This document shows, in pieces, positions 36,332 through 45,021 of a stretch of DNA of 45,021 bases. Under the pieces are notes generated by a model, which had not been told where the DNA came from, ran no database searches, and worked only from the letters and a program-made list of their open reading frames with translations. Each line of letters begins with the position of its first letter. The first letter of the stretch is position 1. The position numbers and the translations under genes were made by a program. This DNA is from Chrysochromulina tobinii (lineage: Eukaryota; Haptophyta; Prymnesiales; Chrysochromulinaceae): positions 1 to 45,021 of the forward strand of contig JWZX01001788.1 of the NCBI GenBank assembly GCA_001275005.1, given 5' to 3'.

Positions 36332-38509
36332 ATGACGGACAGCACGTGTTACACTGCGGAGCCCGTCAACGTGCTCGACGTGGACGCCCGCGAAACCTCG
36401 TTCCTGCCCGACGCCGACTCCGACGTTCTCATCATCATCATCATCTGCTGCATCATCGGCTGGGCGCTGCGGCTCCTCTTCCTCGCGTATGCGCTGCGCG
36501 AGTTCGTGTTGGCCAAGGCGACGGGCCGGCTCTCGGTGCACTCGGACGTGCCACTGCACTCGTACATAGTGCCCCTCGATATCAACGCGCGGCTGCGCTT
36601 CCTCGGCTACCTGCGCGCGCGCACGCCCGCGGCACCAACCGCCGAGGTCGTAGCCTACACCAACCCGGTGGAGCTGCGGAGGGTGTGCCTCACCCTCGAC
36701 AGCGAAAGCGCCGGCAGCGGCGGCGAGGGCGAGGACGTCGCGTCCACTCCGCACCTCTCCATCTCCTTTGACTGCATGCTCCCCGCTACGCTCCAAGTCT
36801 TCTGGGGCGTCGCGCCGCTCGCGGGCCAGCGCCTCGAGCGCAGCCTCGGCGCGAGCGCGAGTTCATGCGGGGGCACAGGCGGCCGCGGCGACCACAGCTC
36901 GTCGCCCGGGGGCCGCGCCTCTGCCAGTGGTGCGCGCCCCTCCGCGTCGCGTCCGGAGCGCTCGGCGCGGAGCTCGGCGAGCTCGGGATATAGCTCGGGA
37001 TATAGCTCGGGAGGTCACAGCTCGGGAGGGCTCTGGCGACCTCGGCCTCGCGGTACCCTGCCGCAGCTGCACGATATCTCCAGTCCGCCACCCCCGGCCA
37101 TCGAAATGGCCCCGCTCCCGCCCGTGCGCACCAACCGCGGCTTCTCCGGCCGCTCTGCAGTCTCTGTAGGCGCCGATCGCGGCGCGGCGGGCGGCGGTGG
37201 CGCCGCAAGCGCCCCCAGCGCCCCCAGCGCCCCCAGCACCGCCAGCGCCGCCAGCGCCGCCAGGGATGGAGGCGCTCCATCCCACATCCTGTCGAGCTCG
37301 CTGTACATGTACGCGTCCGATGCGGTGGCAGTGAGCGCGGGTCGTGGGCACACGATCAAGCTCGGCCCCGAGGCCCTCCCCAGCCACGCTGACCTCGAAG
37401 CGACCCTCCGCTCCCCATGCCTACTCGTCTTCTCCGGATTTGGCGAGCCACCGCCCCCCTCCGCAGGCCTTCCGAAGCCGTTGGTGCTGCGCTCCACCGG
37501 CGCGCACGTGGCAGCGGCCAGCGCGGCGCCCACTGAGGCGGAAAGTGCGGCGGCCAGTGTAGCGGAGGAGGATGAGGGCCCGGCAGACGAAGCCGGGACG
37601 GCCACTCCAGATGCAGCCGCCTTGACCGCCGCCGCCGCCGCGACCCTCGTCACCCCATCAGACATTCCTCCGGAGCAAGCGACGTCCCGAGCGTCGTCCA
37701 GGTCCCCCCAGGGCATGGGGCTCATGCCCGCCCTTTGCGTCGCCGTCACGATCGGGTTCGGCTCCTCTCCCGCTGCTGTCGCCTCCGCGAGCGACGCAAC
37801 CACCGCCGCCACCATCGCCCCCACCGCCCCCACCAGCGTGACGTCGACGGCCTTATCCTCCGCCGTCGCCTCGGGAGCCTTGCCATGTATGGGAGACTCT
37901 TCAGCCGTCGCCTCCGCCACCGCCACGCCCTCCGCCACCGCCACGCCCTCATCCACGGCCACGCCCGCGAGCCCTTTCACACCTCTCTCGCCGAGCCCTT
38001 TCGCCCCTCTCTCGCCGAGGAGTCCGCGCACACCGCCTGCCACACCACCTGTCGGGCCCGTCTCGACCATCGACGGTCGGACCGACCCTCTTCCCACACC
38101 TCCCCCCTCGCTTACCGTCGCCCCCCCCCAAGACGCCAATGCCGCTGCCAGTGCCGCTGCGGGGAGCGCTGCCACCGAGAGCGCGCCAGACAGCGCTGTC
38201 TTGAGCAGCGGCAGTTACCTGGGCACAGTCGAGCAGCTGCTCCTCGGGACGGCCGATGGCTTCCTCGAGGTGGCCGAGGTGTTCGGCTTCCAAAGCGTTG
38301 GCGACGGGGAGGACCAGAGGCTCTGCGTCGCGTGCATGGCCGAGCCAAAGGATACCATCGTGCTCCCGTGCCGCCACCTATGCGTGTGCTCGTCCTGCTT
38401 CGACCAACTCACCAACGAGCGCTGCCCCGTATGCCGCACCCTCTTCACATCCTTCTTACGCATCGATCCAAGTATGAATACGTTTAGCAAACAATGGGAT
38501 GTACTCTGA
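36332..38509 (+). CDS. Membrane-anchored RING E3 ubiquitin ligase, MGRN1-like
   Basis: This unspliced protein has 725 residues from ATG 36332. One transmembrane segment (about 32-54, VLIIIIICCIIGWALRLLFLAY) follows a short N-terminus. Residues about 100-165 (NPVELRRVCLTLDS, HLSISFDCMLPATLQVFWGV) resemble the conserved domain before the RING in MGRN1, RNF157 and plant LOG2. A long Ser/Ala/Pro/Thr-rich, probably disordered middle is coded by repetitive DNA. The C-terminal RING (about 665-705) is C3HC4: CVACMAEPKDTIVLPCRHLCVCSSCF, then CPVCRTLF, with all eight ligands visible. The MGRN1 family ubiquitinates membrane and trafficking proteins. A TM helix instead of a myristoyl anchor is unusual. 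The order of domains supports E3 function; the substrate is unknown. Confidence 0.9.
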   Translation: MTDSTCYTAEPVNVLDVDARETSFLPDADSDVLIIIIICCIIGWALRLLFLAYALREFVLAKATGRLSVHSDVPLHSYIVPLDINARLRFLGYLRARTPAAPTAEVVAYTNPVELRRVCLTLDSESAGSGGEGEDVASTPHLSISFDCMLPATLQVFWGVAPLAGQRLERSLGASASSCGGTGGRGDHSSSPGGRASASGARPSASRPERSARSSASSGYSSGYSSGGHSSGGLWRPRPRGTLPQLHDISSPPPPAIEMAPLPPVRTNRGFSGRSAVSVGADRGAAGGGGAASAPSAPSAPSTASAASAARDGGAPSHILSSSLYMYASDAVAVSAGRGHTIKLGPEALPSHADLEATLRSPCLLVFSGFGEPPPPSAGLPKPLVLRSTGAHVAAASAAPTEAESAAASVAEEDEGPADEAGTATPDAAALTAAAAATLVTPSDIPPEQATSRASSRSPQGMGLMPALCVAVTIGFGSSPAAVASASDATTAATIAPTAPTSVTSTALSSAVASGALPCMGDSSAVASATATPSATATPSSTATPASPFTPLSPSPFAPLSPRSPRTPPATPPVGPVSTIDGRTDPLPTPPPSLTVAPPQDANAAASAAAGSAATESAPDSAVLSSGSYLGTVEQLLLGTADGFLEVAEVFGFQSVGDGEDQRLCVACMAEPKDTIVLPCRHLCVCSSCFDQLTNERCPVCRTLFTSFLRIDPSMNTFSKQWDVL

Positions 38510-38784
38510 GAGAAGTGTAGTCGGCCGTACATGTATCTACTATTCTAGATCTGATGTTCAGTTTTACCAATCTCTCTCTCTCGACTCATGCCCCAGACCA
38601 GCATGGGGCCCATTGCATGGCCAAATCAGATCATCATTTGAGTTACTCTTGTGGGAACGATTCCATCAGTCCGACACGGGGGGTCAATCTCCTGAATCTC
38701 GCCGTACGGCGCAACATATGGCCTCGGGACCGGTGGTCTTGCCGAGATGCATAACGTGTACTGTTCACGTGAACAACTTTTAAT

Positions 38785-39558
38785 ATGGGGATCCTCGTCG
38801 GCGCTCTACGAGGCGGCGCTAGACGCGCGTCGCTCGCCCGATGCCGCCGCTATGCCTTCACCTTCTCGCCCGAGAACTTTCGCGATCCCAACCTACCTTC
38901 TGGCCTGCGCGTGATCGATGTGCCCGCGGCGAAAGCGACGGATGAGACGCTTGCCGAGGTGGGCGCTTGCCTGATCCATGGGCCGGACGAGCGCACAGTG
39001 GCCAACAAGAATTTTGAGATCGTGCGATGGCCACAGCCGGGCTGGCGCCCGCTCGATCCGCAGACAGGCGATGAGGCGGGCACCACCGAGGGCCACTTTG
39101 ACGTCCACTGGCAGGCGGATTACTTCTTCGGGCACAATCTGGCGATCGCGACGGAGAACAACTACTACCTGGACGGGATCGGCTGCCCGCCCGAGCAAGC
39201 TCGGCGCGAGCTGCCGAGCGCGGGCGACGGCACCCACATCTTACTTTGGATGAGCGACTACCATCCGGACGGCGCGCAGCTGTTTTGGCCGTGCACGGAG
39301 CCGCCCGCTCCGTTCACAGTGTGCCTGGGTGCGGCGCGGTTTGGCGACGACATCCGGCCGACAGACATGCGAGCCTTCACTGTGCCCGCTGGTAAGGGCG
39401 TCTACCTTGCGCCGGGCACGTGGCATAACGGCATCTACCTTCGGCCCGAGCACTGCCCGGCGCGGTTTTTGACGCGCCAGGGTAAAGTGCACGCGAGGGT
39501 TTCGTGCTCCTGGGCGGATGAGTTTGGCGTGCTGCTGAGGGTGCCGCTGGGCGAATAG
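38785..39558 (+). CDS. AllA-like ureidoglycolate lyase-fold protein (RmlC-type cupin)
   Basis: The protein has 257 residues from ATG 38785. The first 25 residues (GALRGGARRASLARCRRYAF) are Arg- and Ala-rich without acidic residues, like a mitochondrial presequence. The body has cupin-like strands, with VIDVPAAKATDETLAEVGACLI near the start and DMRAFTVPAGKGVYLAPGTWHNGIYL near the end. The latter resembles the LRAF-x-G-x-GV-x-W-H segment of bacterial AllA, which releases urea or glyoxylate from ureidoglycolate in purine catabolism. Similarity outside those motifs is not obvious to me, so another RmlC-fold family is possible. Confidence 0.6.
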   Translation: MGILVGALRGGARRASLARCRRYAFTFSPENFRDPNLPSGLRVIDVPAAKATDETLAEVGACLIHGPDERTVANKNFEIVRWPQPGWRPLDPQTGDEAGTTEGHFDVHWQADYFFGHNLAIATENNYYLDGIGCPPEQARRELPSAGDGTHILLWMSDYHPDGAQLFWPCTEPPAPFTVCLGAARFGDDIRPTDMRAFTVPAGKGVYLAPGTWHNGIYLRPEHCPARFLTRQGKVHARVSCSWADEFGVLLRVPLGE

Positions 39559-39945
39559 CGCAGGAGGCGGCATCGGCACGAGGATACAGTAAAGCACGTT
39601 GACTTGTTGGAATGTATTCGTTTGCGCCGACGACCAGGTTCGAGGTTCTTGCGAAGGCGCCCGCGGGCGGGCGTCGCGCGAGTCTGTGTGTATACATGTA
39701 ACTGTCGAATTATACCGATTGGCTGTGAAAGGCCATTTCGCAAAAACTGCGGTAATTTGCGAAACTTGCTAAACCATGGTAACTCGCTTTTTTCACAAGT
39801 TTGCCTCGCGCGTGACGTCCACACACTTGGCCGATTGGTCGGCGCTGAGGTTGATTGGCGGCCCTTCTTGCCTGCCTTCGGACCTCGTTCTAGCGGCGCC
39901 TCATCTCCCTCAATCGCGCGCAGGCCTCTCCGTGAGCCCGCTGCA
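39559..39945. other. Intergenic region upstream of the G-gamma-like gene
   Basis: The region is 387 bases. Its frame is open into the G-gamma-like gene, but without an ATG until 39946. An A/T-rich part (39690-39795) is the likely promoter. A cgttgacttgttgg string at 39599 is another border-repeat relic. Confidence 0.45.
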
Positions 39946-40212
39946 ATGGGTGACGTGGCGCACGAGTTAAGGACGACGAAGAAGGAGATTGAGTACATGA
40001 AGGGCTCTTACTCGTCGACCGCGGGCCCGGGCAGTCCTGTGTTTCCGGGCGCAGCAGCGATGGCCAAGAGCGAGGCGGGCGAGGCGATCAAAAAGTACAT
40101 CGACGGTCTACAAGCAACGGACCCGATGGAGGGTGCCGTAAATAGCTGGCTAGTAAAGGGCGGCGGCGGCGGCGGTGGTGGCGGCAGCGGCGGCGGGTGT
40201 GTGCTCCTTTAA
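39946..40212 (+). CDS. Small CAAX-box protein, heterotrimeric G-protein gamma-like
   Basis: This 88-residue protein starts at ATG 39946. A charged helix (AHELRTTKKEIEYMKG) and a second helix (EAIKKYIDGLQATDPMEGAVNSW) resemble the two helices of G gamma. ATDPMEGAVNSW fits the DPLL-x-G/PVP-x-NPF region loosely. A polyglycine linker leads to a C-terminal CVLL, a geranylgeranyl-type CAAX box. Prenylation would anchor it to membranes with G beta. No G alpha or G beta gene is in the window. The short length and polyglycine linker leave some doubt, and it could be another prenylated adaptor. Confidence 0.6.
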   Translation: MGDVAHELRTTKKEIEYMKGSYSSTAGPGSPVFPGAAAMAKSEAGEAIKKYIDGLQATDPMEGAVNSWLVKGGGGGGGGGSGGGCVLL

Positions 40213-40569
40213 GGGGCATGGCACGAGTGGGCGCTTCGTGTACCTTGGCCACGTGGGCGCCGCAGCGAGCGCTGCGGCTGCCAGCCGCGCCTCCTGGCCG
40301 CGTCACGGAGTTGCCGTCAGCGCGACCGCGACAGCTGTGTATGTGACAAGTGCGGTGTGATCGGACTCGGTCGACGTGTGCAGCGACGACCGACGTCCGT
40401 TTGTGTCATGTCCTTGGGACGTCGCCTTAATCAAGCGTGTTGGCAAATTGGCGAGTCGATTCCATTTATCACAACCACTCTCCTGAGCTACTCTGCGCTG
40501 TAATGACGACTATACTGTCGCACCCACAATGCGAACCCGCCCGCCCAACATGAATGTCACATGCTGTGA
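40213..40569. other. Intergenic region between convergent G-gamma-like and XK-related genes
   Basis: This 357-base 3' flank is GC-rich next to the G-gamma-like gene and A/T-rich near 40430-40500. Nothing gene-like is visible. Confidence 0.5.
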
Positions 40570-43500
40570 TCAGTGCATGGAGCCGCCGCCTGCCTTCGCC
40601 TTCTGCCGATCGAGGAATGCCTTCCGCCCCTCCGCGTTCTTGCCCGCCTGCTGGACGATCTCCTCTCTCCAGTCGAAGCAGCGGTTGAACCATCTGATGT
40701 GCGAGACGCCGAGCACAGGGTACATGCCAGTCATGGCGGGGAAAAAGGCCCAGCCAAACACGGCGAGCTTGGTGACGACGGCGGCGGCCGTGATCTGGAG
40801 CACGACGTGGATCAGCCACGGGTCGCGCTGTGGGTGGGGCATGCCCTCCCAGCAGCCCAGCCCGATGGCGCCCATGCACAGCGCCGTCGAGAGCACGCCC
40901 TCGAGGCCGAGGCGTAGTGGACTCGTGCCGAGGCCGTCGAGCACCGGAGGGGCCACGACGAAGGCAAAGTAGCGAAGCGCCGTGTCAAGCCAGACGCGCA
41001 CCGGCCGACGGCAGCAGCCAACCTTGTCGCCGATGTCCAAGAGCGGCACATTCACATCCGACCGACGAGGCGGCGCGGATCCGGAAATCCTTGCCAAGAC
41101 CTTCTCGTACCCTATTCTTATCGCATGCGCGTAGGCGTCCTCAAATTCATCGATGTCGATGTCGCCGTCGGTGTCGGTGTCGATGGCCTTGAAGAATTTG
41201 TCTCTGTCGAGCTCATCGAACAATTCCTTTGCAAAGGCGACGTCGTCGAAGAACTCTTTCAGCTCGTTGACGGTTATCCTTCCATCCTCATTACGGTCGA
41301 TTTTGCAAAAGAGATCATGCGCAGCGGGAAAACTCTTTTTGAGCTCTTCCAGCTCTGCGATAGACTTGTAGGCGACCCCAAATTCTTCGGCATCGATGTA
41401 ATCGTTGTCGTCGATGTCTTTGGCGTCGAAGGCCCTTGACAATCGCGTCTTAAAGGCGTCGTCGGTATGATTCAGCTCGTCTTTCAGCTCGAGGACTGTT
41501 ATCCTTCCATCCTTATCACTGTCGATTCGGCAAAAGAGTTGATGCGCATCGGGAGAGCGCTTCTTGAGCACGTTGAGTTTGTCTGCGAGAGACTCGGGTG
41601 CCAGCTCCTCCGGCCACATGCCCTGGGAGCATGGCCTCAGGTTTTTACGGCAGGTCATTCGCTCGGTCGCATCGACGCGAATCTTGTAGATAGGCGGCAG
41701 CACTTGGTCATCGACTTCCTTGATCACCGCCCTAGCCACGGTGCCGTCGCGCTTGCGATAGAAGCACTCGGTGTCGACGCGCAGCACCGATGCGTCAGTG
41801 TCAGTGCGTGAGGGCGTGGATCCCGAGCTGAGCATCCCGAAGAAGTAGTCGAAGAAGGGCTGGATGAGCCACAGGGCCGCCAAGGCGGGGGGTACGATCC
41901 AGGCCCAGCTGCCGATGGCGTAGCCGAGCATGCCGACCGCCAGGGCGCGTAGGCACATGTCGGAGGCGAAGTAGAGGGCGGAGCCGAGGAGGAGGGCCTT
42001 GGAGGAGATGAGCCACCCACGGACACGGCAGGGGCGGTCGGTCGCTGGGTTGAGGACGAATGAGGTGAGGGCGATGAAGAGGGAGAGGAAGGAGACGCCC
42101 GCGGAGAGGATGAGAATCAAGTGGTGATGATACGCGCGCTGAGGGCCGATGCTCATGATGATCAGCACCTGGAAGTAGAGCATTGGGGCGGAGAGGAAGA
42201 GGGCCTGCACGAGCCGGAGCACCGTGAAGACCTCCTGCAGCTCCGCCTCGTCCTCCATTGGACTCCCGCCGGGCATCATGACGCGGAAGAGCTCGACGAA
42301 GGCCGTGAGACCGAGTGGCGTGCAGCAGCCGTACGGCATGAGCTGCCGGCCTGGGTCCGCGAGAGATCGGATCTCCGACCGCTCGACGCGCACCTCGTTC
42401 TTCTTGTCCGCGATGCTGTTGATGTGGTAGCCGGGACCGGTGAGGGCACCGACCTTGGGCCGCGACCACACGTCGCCTTTGCCGCCCTTGCCGCGGTCGG
42501 CGGTGTCACGGTGGCCGCCGAGGCCTGCGAGCTCTCCGACCGAGCGGTCCGAGTCCGCGCCCGAGCGGTCGGTGAAGAAAGGAGGCTCCTCGATCTCGAC
42601 TGTGAAGTAGCCCCCCGTGGAGCCGTACCCCATGCGGGGCGTCGTAAAGATCGAGTCCGTGAGCGACACGTCCGTTCGGGCGGAGAGCTCCAGCTTCAAG
42701 TCCTTAGGCGCTGGGGCTCGGATTGACGGAGCGGTCGGGATGGAGATCTGCGAGATCTGCGAGATCTGCGTGCGCTGCGTGCCGGTCACAGTGCCCGAGC
42801 GCTCTGTGCCAGTGCGGAAGGTGGACTCCTCGCTCCTGTCCTTGAGCTGCTGCGCGCGCTGTGCTTCGAGGACGGCCATCCGATCTGGAGCGTTGGGATG
42901 GAGGCGGGGGATCGCCTGCGCAACCGTGCCCTTGCTCGGCGTCCTGCCCACGACCTTGCCAAGCTTCTCCTCGCCCGCTTCGTCAAAGAAGCGCACACGC
43001 TGACCTACCTCGGGCTTCGCGGGCTGCGAGATGGATGAGGCGAACATGAGGGAGACGACGAAGGCCATGATGAAGATGAGCACCATGTTGATCAGGTAGA
43101 GCACGTATCCGTGCTGGGCGAAGTGCAGGATCGAGAGCCCGAGCGCCCCGAGCTGCAGCAGGTTCATCACAAAGTCACGCAGGGCGCGCAGCTTCCAAGT
43201 GACGCCCGCGCCGTAGCGCAGCTCCGTGTCCCATCGCACGCAGAGCTGCCCCTGGACCTCGAGGTTGCCCTCGACGGGCTGCAGAGGCATCCAGAGCTCC
43301 GTCATGTCTCCGGCGATGAGCTGGCGCAGCCGCAGCCGGCACTCGCCCATCTTGTCATCGCCAGTAAAGGTATCGTTGTCGTAGACGGTAAGGGTCACCT
43401 CCTGGTCTGGGTCGAGGTCGGCGATCGCGCAGCACGGTGCGCACGTGCGTAAGAGGCTCGAGACCAGAGGGAGCTCCTTCTCGGCTCGGAGCGTAAACGA

Positions 43501-45021
43501 CTCCTCCCAACTAGGGTACAGGGTGTCGTACTGGGTCGATGTGTACCAGTAGCGCGTGCCAAACTCGAGCATCACGTACGGGTCGGACGAGGCCTTCTGA
43601 CCCACCATGGTGAGCGCGTTCTGGTCCATGGAGGGCAGGTTGGAGGCCGAGGCGATCGTGAACTCGATAGTGGCGCCCGTCACCTCGAGCTCGCCGGTCT
43701 GAATCTCCCACGGCAGCACTGGCATCGACTGCATCATGAGCTGCGCCATGGTCATCGCTCGGGGATTCATCCCTTCTGCGATTCCGCCAGCCCCCATCCC
43801 CATGCCACCTTGCATCGCCATACCTTGCCCCATGCCCTGCATCCCCGGCCCCATGCCCGCAGGCCCATGGCCACCCATGTTGAACAGGCGCTGCTTCTCC
43901 AGCTTATCGACGAGTGCATTGGCGCGATTGATCTCCGCATTGACGAGATTGTCCCAGACCAGCCCGAAGAGCACGGTGCACACCACGATCGCCAAGGCCC
44001 AGAGGACGCCCCCTTCGAACGCGCCCCTGTAATCGACCTCGGGCGGTGGCTGACACACGCACGCCGAGCGGAAATAGCCACTCACCTCCTCTGGCGACTC
44101 ACCCTTGTAGCACGACCAGCCGGAGGCGATCGGGAGGAAGAGGTACATCTCGGTGACGACCGCCGCGGCGGCCTTGGCCACGGCGGCCTCGTACCGCCTG
44201 CGCTTCGCTTCGGCGTGAGAGTCGCCTTCCCACGTCACCTCTGGCTCGACGTGCACGGGCACCCCACACTCGGTGCCGACGCGATCGGCGTACACAAAGG
44301 ATTCGAACGAGGACCCTTTGTTGCCCCCGAGAGTGCCTTTTGTGGACTGATCCATGCCCACCTTGCCGCCGACGGCCTGGTCGACGATACCCTGCACATC
44401 CGCGCGGAACTTGGCGCGCTCCTGCTCGTCGCTCAACGTGGTCACAATCGCCGACAGCCGAGGCCCGCTGTGCTCGTCGCTGTGCTGGTCGCTCTGCTCG
44501 CCGCTCTCGGCGAGGCGTCGGGCAACGGCGGCGGCGGCGGCGGCGGCGGTGCTGCTGACTGCCTCGACGAGGCTACGCCGCCGGGCGGGGTTCTCGAGGT
44601 CGATCTTATTGGTGGCGAGCCAGTCCTCGAGCACGGTGATCGGGCGCGGCGGCGCGGGCGGCGAGCGGGGATTCGGCGGCGGCCTCGCGGGTGGCTTCAC
44701 CGGAGGCGGCGAACCGGGCGGCGCGGGCGGCGCGGGCGGCGGCGGCGGGGGATTGGGCGGCGGCGGTGGCTCGGGCGGCGCCGGCGGGTGGTCATACACG
44801 AGGCGCCCGAGCCCGTAGTACGCCGAGAGCGCCTCGATGATCGGAAGGCGCCATGCTCCAGCGAGAGTCTGCTCCAGATTGGTGGCCGACTCGCTGCCGC
44901 AGAGCTCGGTGCAGGTTTGGCCGGGGTCCGAGAGCTCCCAGCAGTGGCCTTCGAGGTAGATGCCCAGGCAGTTGGGCGGGGCGGCGGGCGGCGGCGGCGA
45001 AGGAGGCGGCGGCGAGGGCGG
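40570..45021 (-). CDS. Large membrane protein: Pro-rich/Cys ectodomain, C2, XK-related and EF-hand regions (5' end outside window)
   Basis: The frame is open to the window edge at 45021, so at least 1483 residues are visible and the start is missing. In order: a Pro-rich stretch with a small Cys-rich unit (NCLGIYLEGHCWELSD, about 44870-44970), a second Pro-rich stretch (44650-44800) and one TM helix near 43980. A Gly/Met-rich linker precedes a C2-like domain (about 43240-43700; SDPYVMLEFG, then LTVYDNDTFTGDDKMG, with several Asp ligands). Two TM helices follow. A polytopic block at about 41850-42330 resembles XK-related proteins (VLRLVQALFLSAPMLYFQVLIIM). Four EF-hands follow (41145-41580; DSDKDGRITVLE, DIDDNDYIDAEE, DRNEDGRITVNE, DTDTDGDIDIDE), then further TM helices. 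XK-related proteins include phospholipid scramblases. A calcium-regulated scramblase or channel is my inference. Confidence 0.8.
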   Translation of the reverse strand, partial: PPSPPPPSPPPPAAPPNCLGIYLEGHCWELSDPGQTCTELCGSESATNLEQTLAGAWRLPIIEALSAYYGLGRLVYDHPPAPPEPPPPPNPPPPPPAPPAPPGSPPPVKPPARPPPNPRSPPAPPRPITVLEDWLATNKIDLENPARRRSLVEAVSSTAAAAAAAVARRLAESGEQSDQHSDEHSGPRLSAIVTTLSDEQERAKFRADVQGIVDQAVGGKVGMDQSTKGTLGGNKGSSFESFVYADRVGTECGVPVHVEPEVTWEGDSHAEAKRRRYEAAVAKAAAAVVTEMYLFLPIASGWSCYKGESPEEVSGYFRSACVCQPPPEVDYRGAFEGGVLWALAIVVCTVLFGLVWDNLVNAEINRANALVDKLEKQRLFNMGGHGPAGMGPGMQGMGQGMAMQGGMGMGAGGIAEGMNPRAMTMAQLMMQSMPVLPWEIQTGELEVTGATIEFTIASASNLPSMDQNALTMVGQKASSDPYVMLEFGTRYWYTSTQYDTLYPSWEESFTLRAEKELPLVSSLLRTCAPCCAIADLDPDQEVTLTVYDNDTFTGDDKMGECRLRLRQLIAGDMTELWMPLQPVEGNLEVQGQLCVRWDTELRYGAGVTWKLRALRDFVMNLLQLGALGLSILHFAQHGYVLYLINMVLIFIMAFVVSLMFASSISQPAKPEVGQRVRFFDEAGEEKLGKVVGRTPSKGTVAQAIPRLHPNAPDRMAVLEAQRAQQLKDRSEESTFRTGTERSGTVTGTQRTQISQISQISIPTAPSIRAPAPKDLKLELSARTDVSLTDSIFTTPRMGYGSTGGYFTVEIEEPPFFTDRSGADSDRSVGELAGLGGHRDTADRGKGGKGDVWSRPKVGALTGPGYHINSIADKKNEVRVERSEIRSLADPGRQLMPYGCCTPLGLTAFVELFRVMMPGGSPMEDEAELQEVFTVLRLVQALFLSAPMLYFQVLIIMSIGPQRAYHHHLILILSAGVSFLSLFIALTSFVLNPATDRPCRVRGWLISSKALLLGSALYFASDMCLRALAVGMLGYAIGSWAWIVPPALAALWLIQPFFDYFFGMLSSGSTPSRTDTDASVLRVDTECFYRKRDGTVARAVIKEVDDQVLPPIYKIRVDATERMTCRKNLRPCSQGMWPEELAPESLADKLNVLKKRSPDAHQLFCRIDSDKDGRITVLELKDELNHTDDAFKTRLSRAFDAKDIDDNDYIDAEEFGVAYKSIAELEELKKSFPAAHDLFCKIDRNEDGRITVNELKEFFDDVAFAKELFDELDRDKFFKAIDTDTDGDIDIDEFEDAYAHAIRIGYEKVLARISGSAPPRRSDVNVPLLDIGDKVGCCRRPVRVWLDTALRYFAFVVAPPVLDGLGTSPLRLGLEGVLSTALCMGAIGLGCWEGMPHPQRDPWLIHVVLQITAAAVVTKLAVFGWAFFPAMTGMYPVLGVSHIRWFNRCFDWREEIVQQAGKNAEGRKAFLDRQKAKAGGGSMH
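44650..44800 (-). repeat. Proline-rich low-complexity array (PPPPNPPPP-type)
   Basis: Repeating ccgcc units code PEPPPPPNPPPP-like tracts that flank the Cys-rich unit of the XK-related protein. In algae such tracts are typical of extracellular hydroxyproline-rich domains. Confidence 0.75.

Noticed and set aside
38510..38784. A possible small gene after the RING gene
   Set aside because: The overlapping frames have no domain and the A/T-rich sequence fits a 3' flank plus promoter.

Overview
This window reads as nuclear DNA of a photosynthetic eukaryote with very GC-rich genes. It carries about 20 protein-coding genes on both strands: 18 appear complete and one is cut at each window edge. Eukaryotic markers include an Aurora-type kinase, a kinesin, a DHHC palmitoyltransferase, a G-protein-gamma-like CAAX protein and spliceosomal GT-AG introns. 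Several proteins begin with secretory-type signal peptides although their domains suggest a plastid location. In one (start at 15072) the signal peptide is followed by a Phe, as in bipartite presequences of algae with secondary red plastids (haptophytes, diatoms, pelagophytes). A haptophyte-like alga is my best guess, by inference only.

Layout. 1-504: proline-rich C-terminus of a truncated gene. 1149-3920 (-): three-exon Skp1/F-box-like/leucine-rich-repeat fusion. 4095-9591 (+): giant Ala-rich coiled-coil protein with two short introns. 10383-11664 (-): Aurora kinase, two exons. 11986-15072 (-): plastid-presequence protein ending in a mitochondrial-carrier domain. 15369-16478 (-): DHHC acyltransferase. 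16949-18775 (-): coiled-coil FHA protein. 19017-20594 (+): PDZ/NHL protein. 21062-23722 (+): kinesin with a WW domain. 23924-28142 (+): two small membrane proteins (DUF3054-like, TLC-like), an EF-hand protein and a MORN protein. 28715-30622 (-): zinc-finger/EF-hand protein. 30801-33410 (+): secreted Cys-rich CUB-like protein. 34390-36197 (-): ABC1/ADCK-type kinase. 36332-40212 (+): membrane RING protein, AllA-like cupin and G-gamma-like protein. 40570-45021 (-): membrane protein with Pro-rich ectodomain, C2, XK-related and EF-hand parts, open at the window edge.

The genes do not form a pathway or operon. Their common themes are calcium sensing (EF-hand and C2 domains in three genes), cytoskeleton and cell cycle (kinesin, Aurora, coiled-coil protein), ubiquitin (Skp1-like, RING) and membrane lipids (DHHC, TLC, XK-related). 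Four divergent pairs share short intergenic gaps that must hold both promoters.

The most unusual observation is a family of short introns in three unrelated genes. They share tandem CTGATTGC-type decamers, mostly end in TTGCATGCAG, and are bounded by direct duplications of exon sequence (31 bp in the ABC1 kinase gene; an exon relic inside the zinc-finger gene intron). They look like introner-type, recently gained introns. The second theme is domain chimerism: Skp1 with F-box-like and LRR, thylakoid-type leader with carrier, C2 with XK-related and EF-hands, and kinesin with WW.
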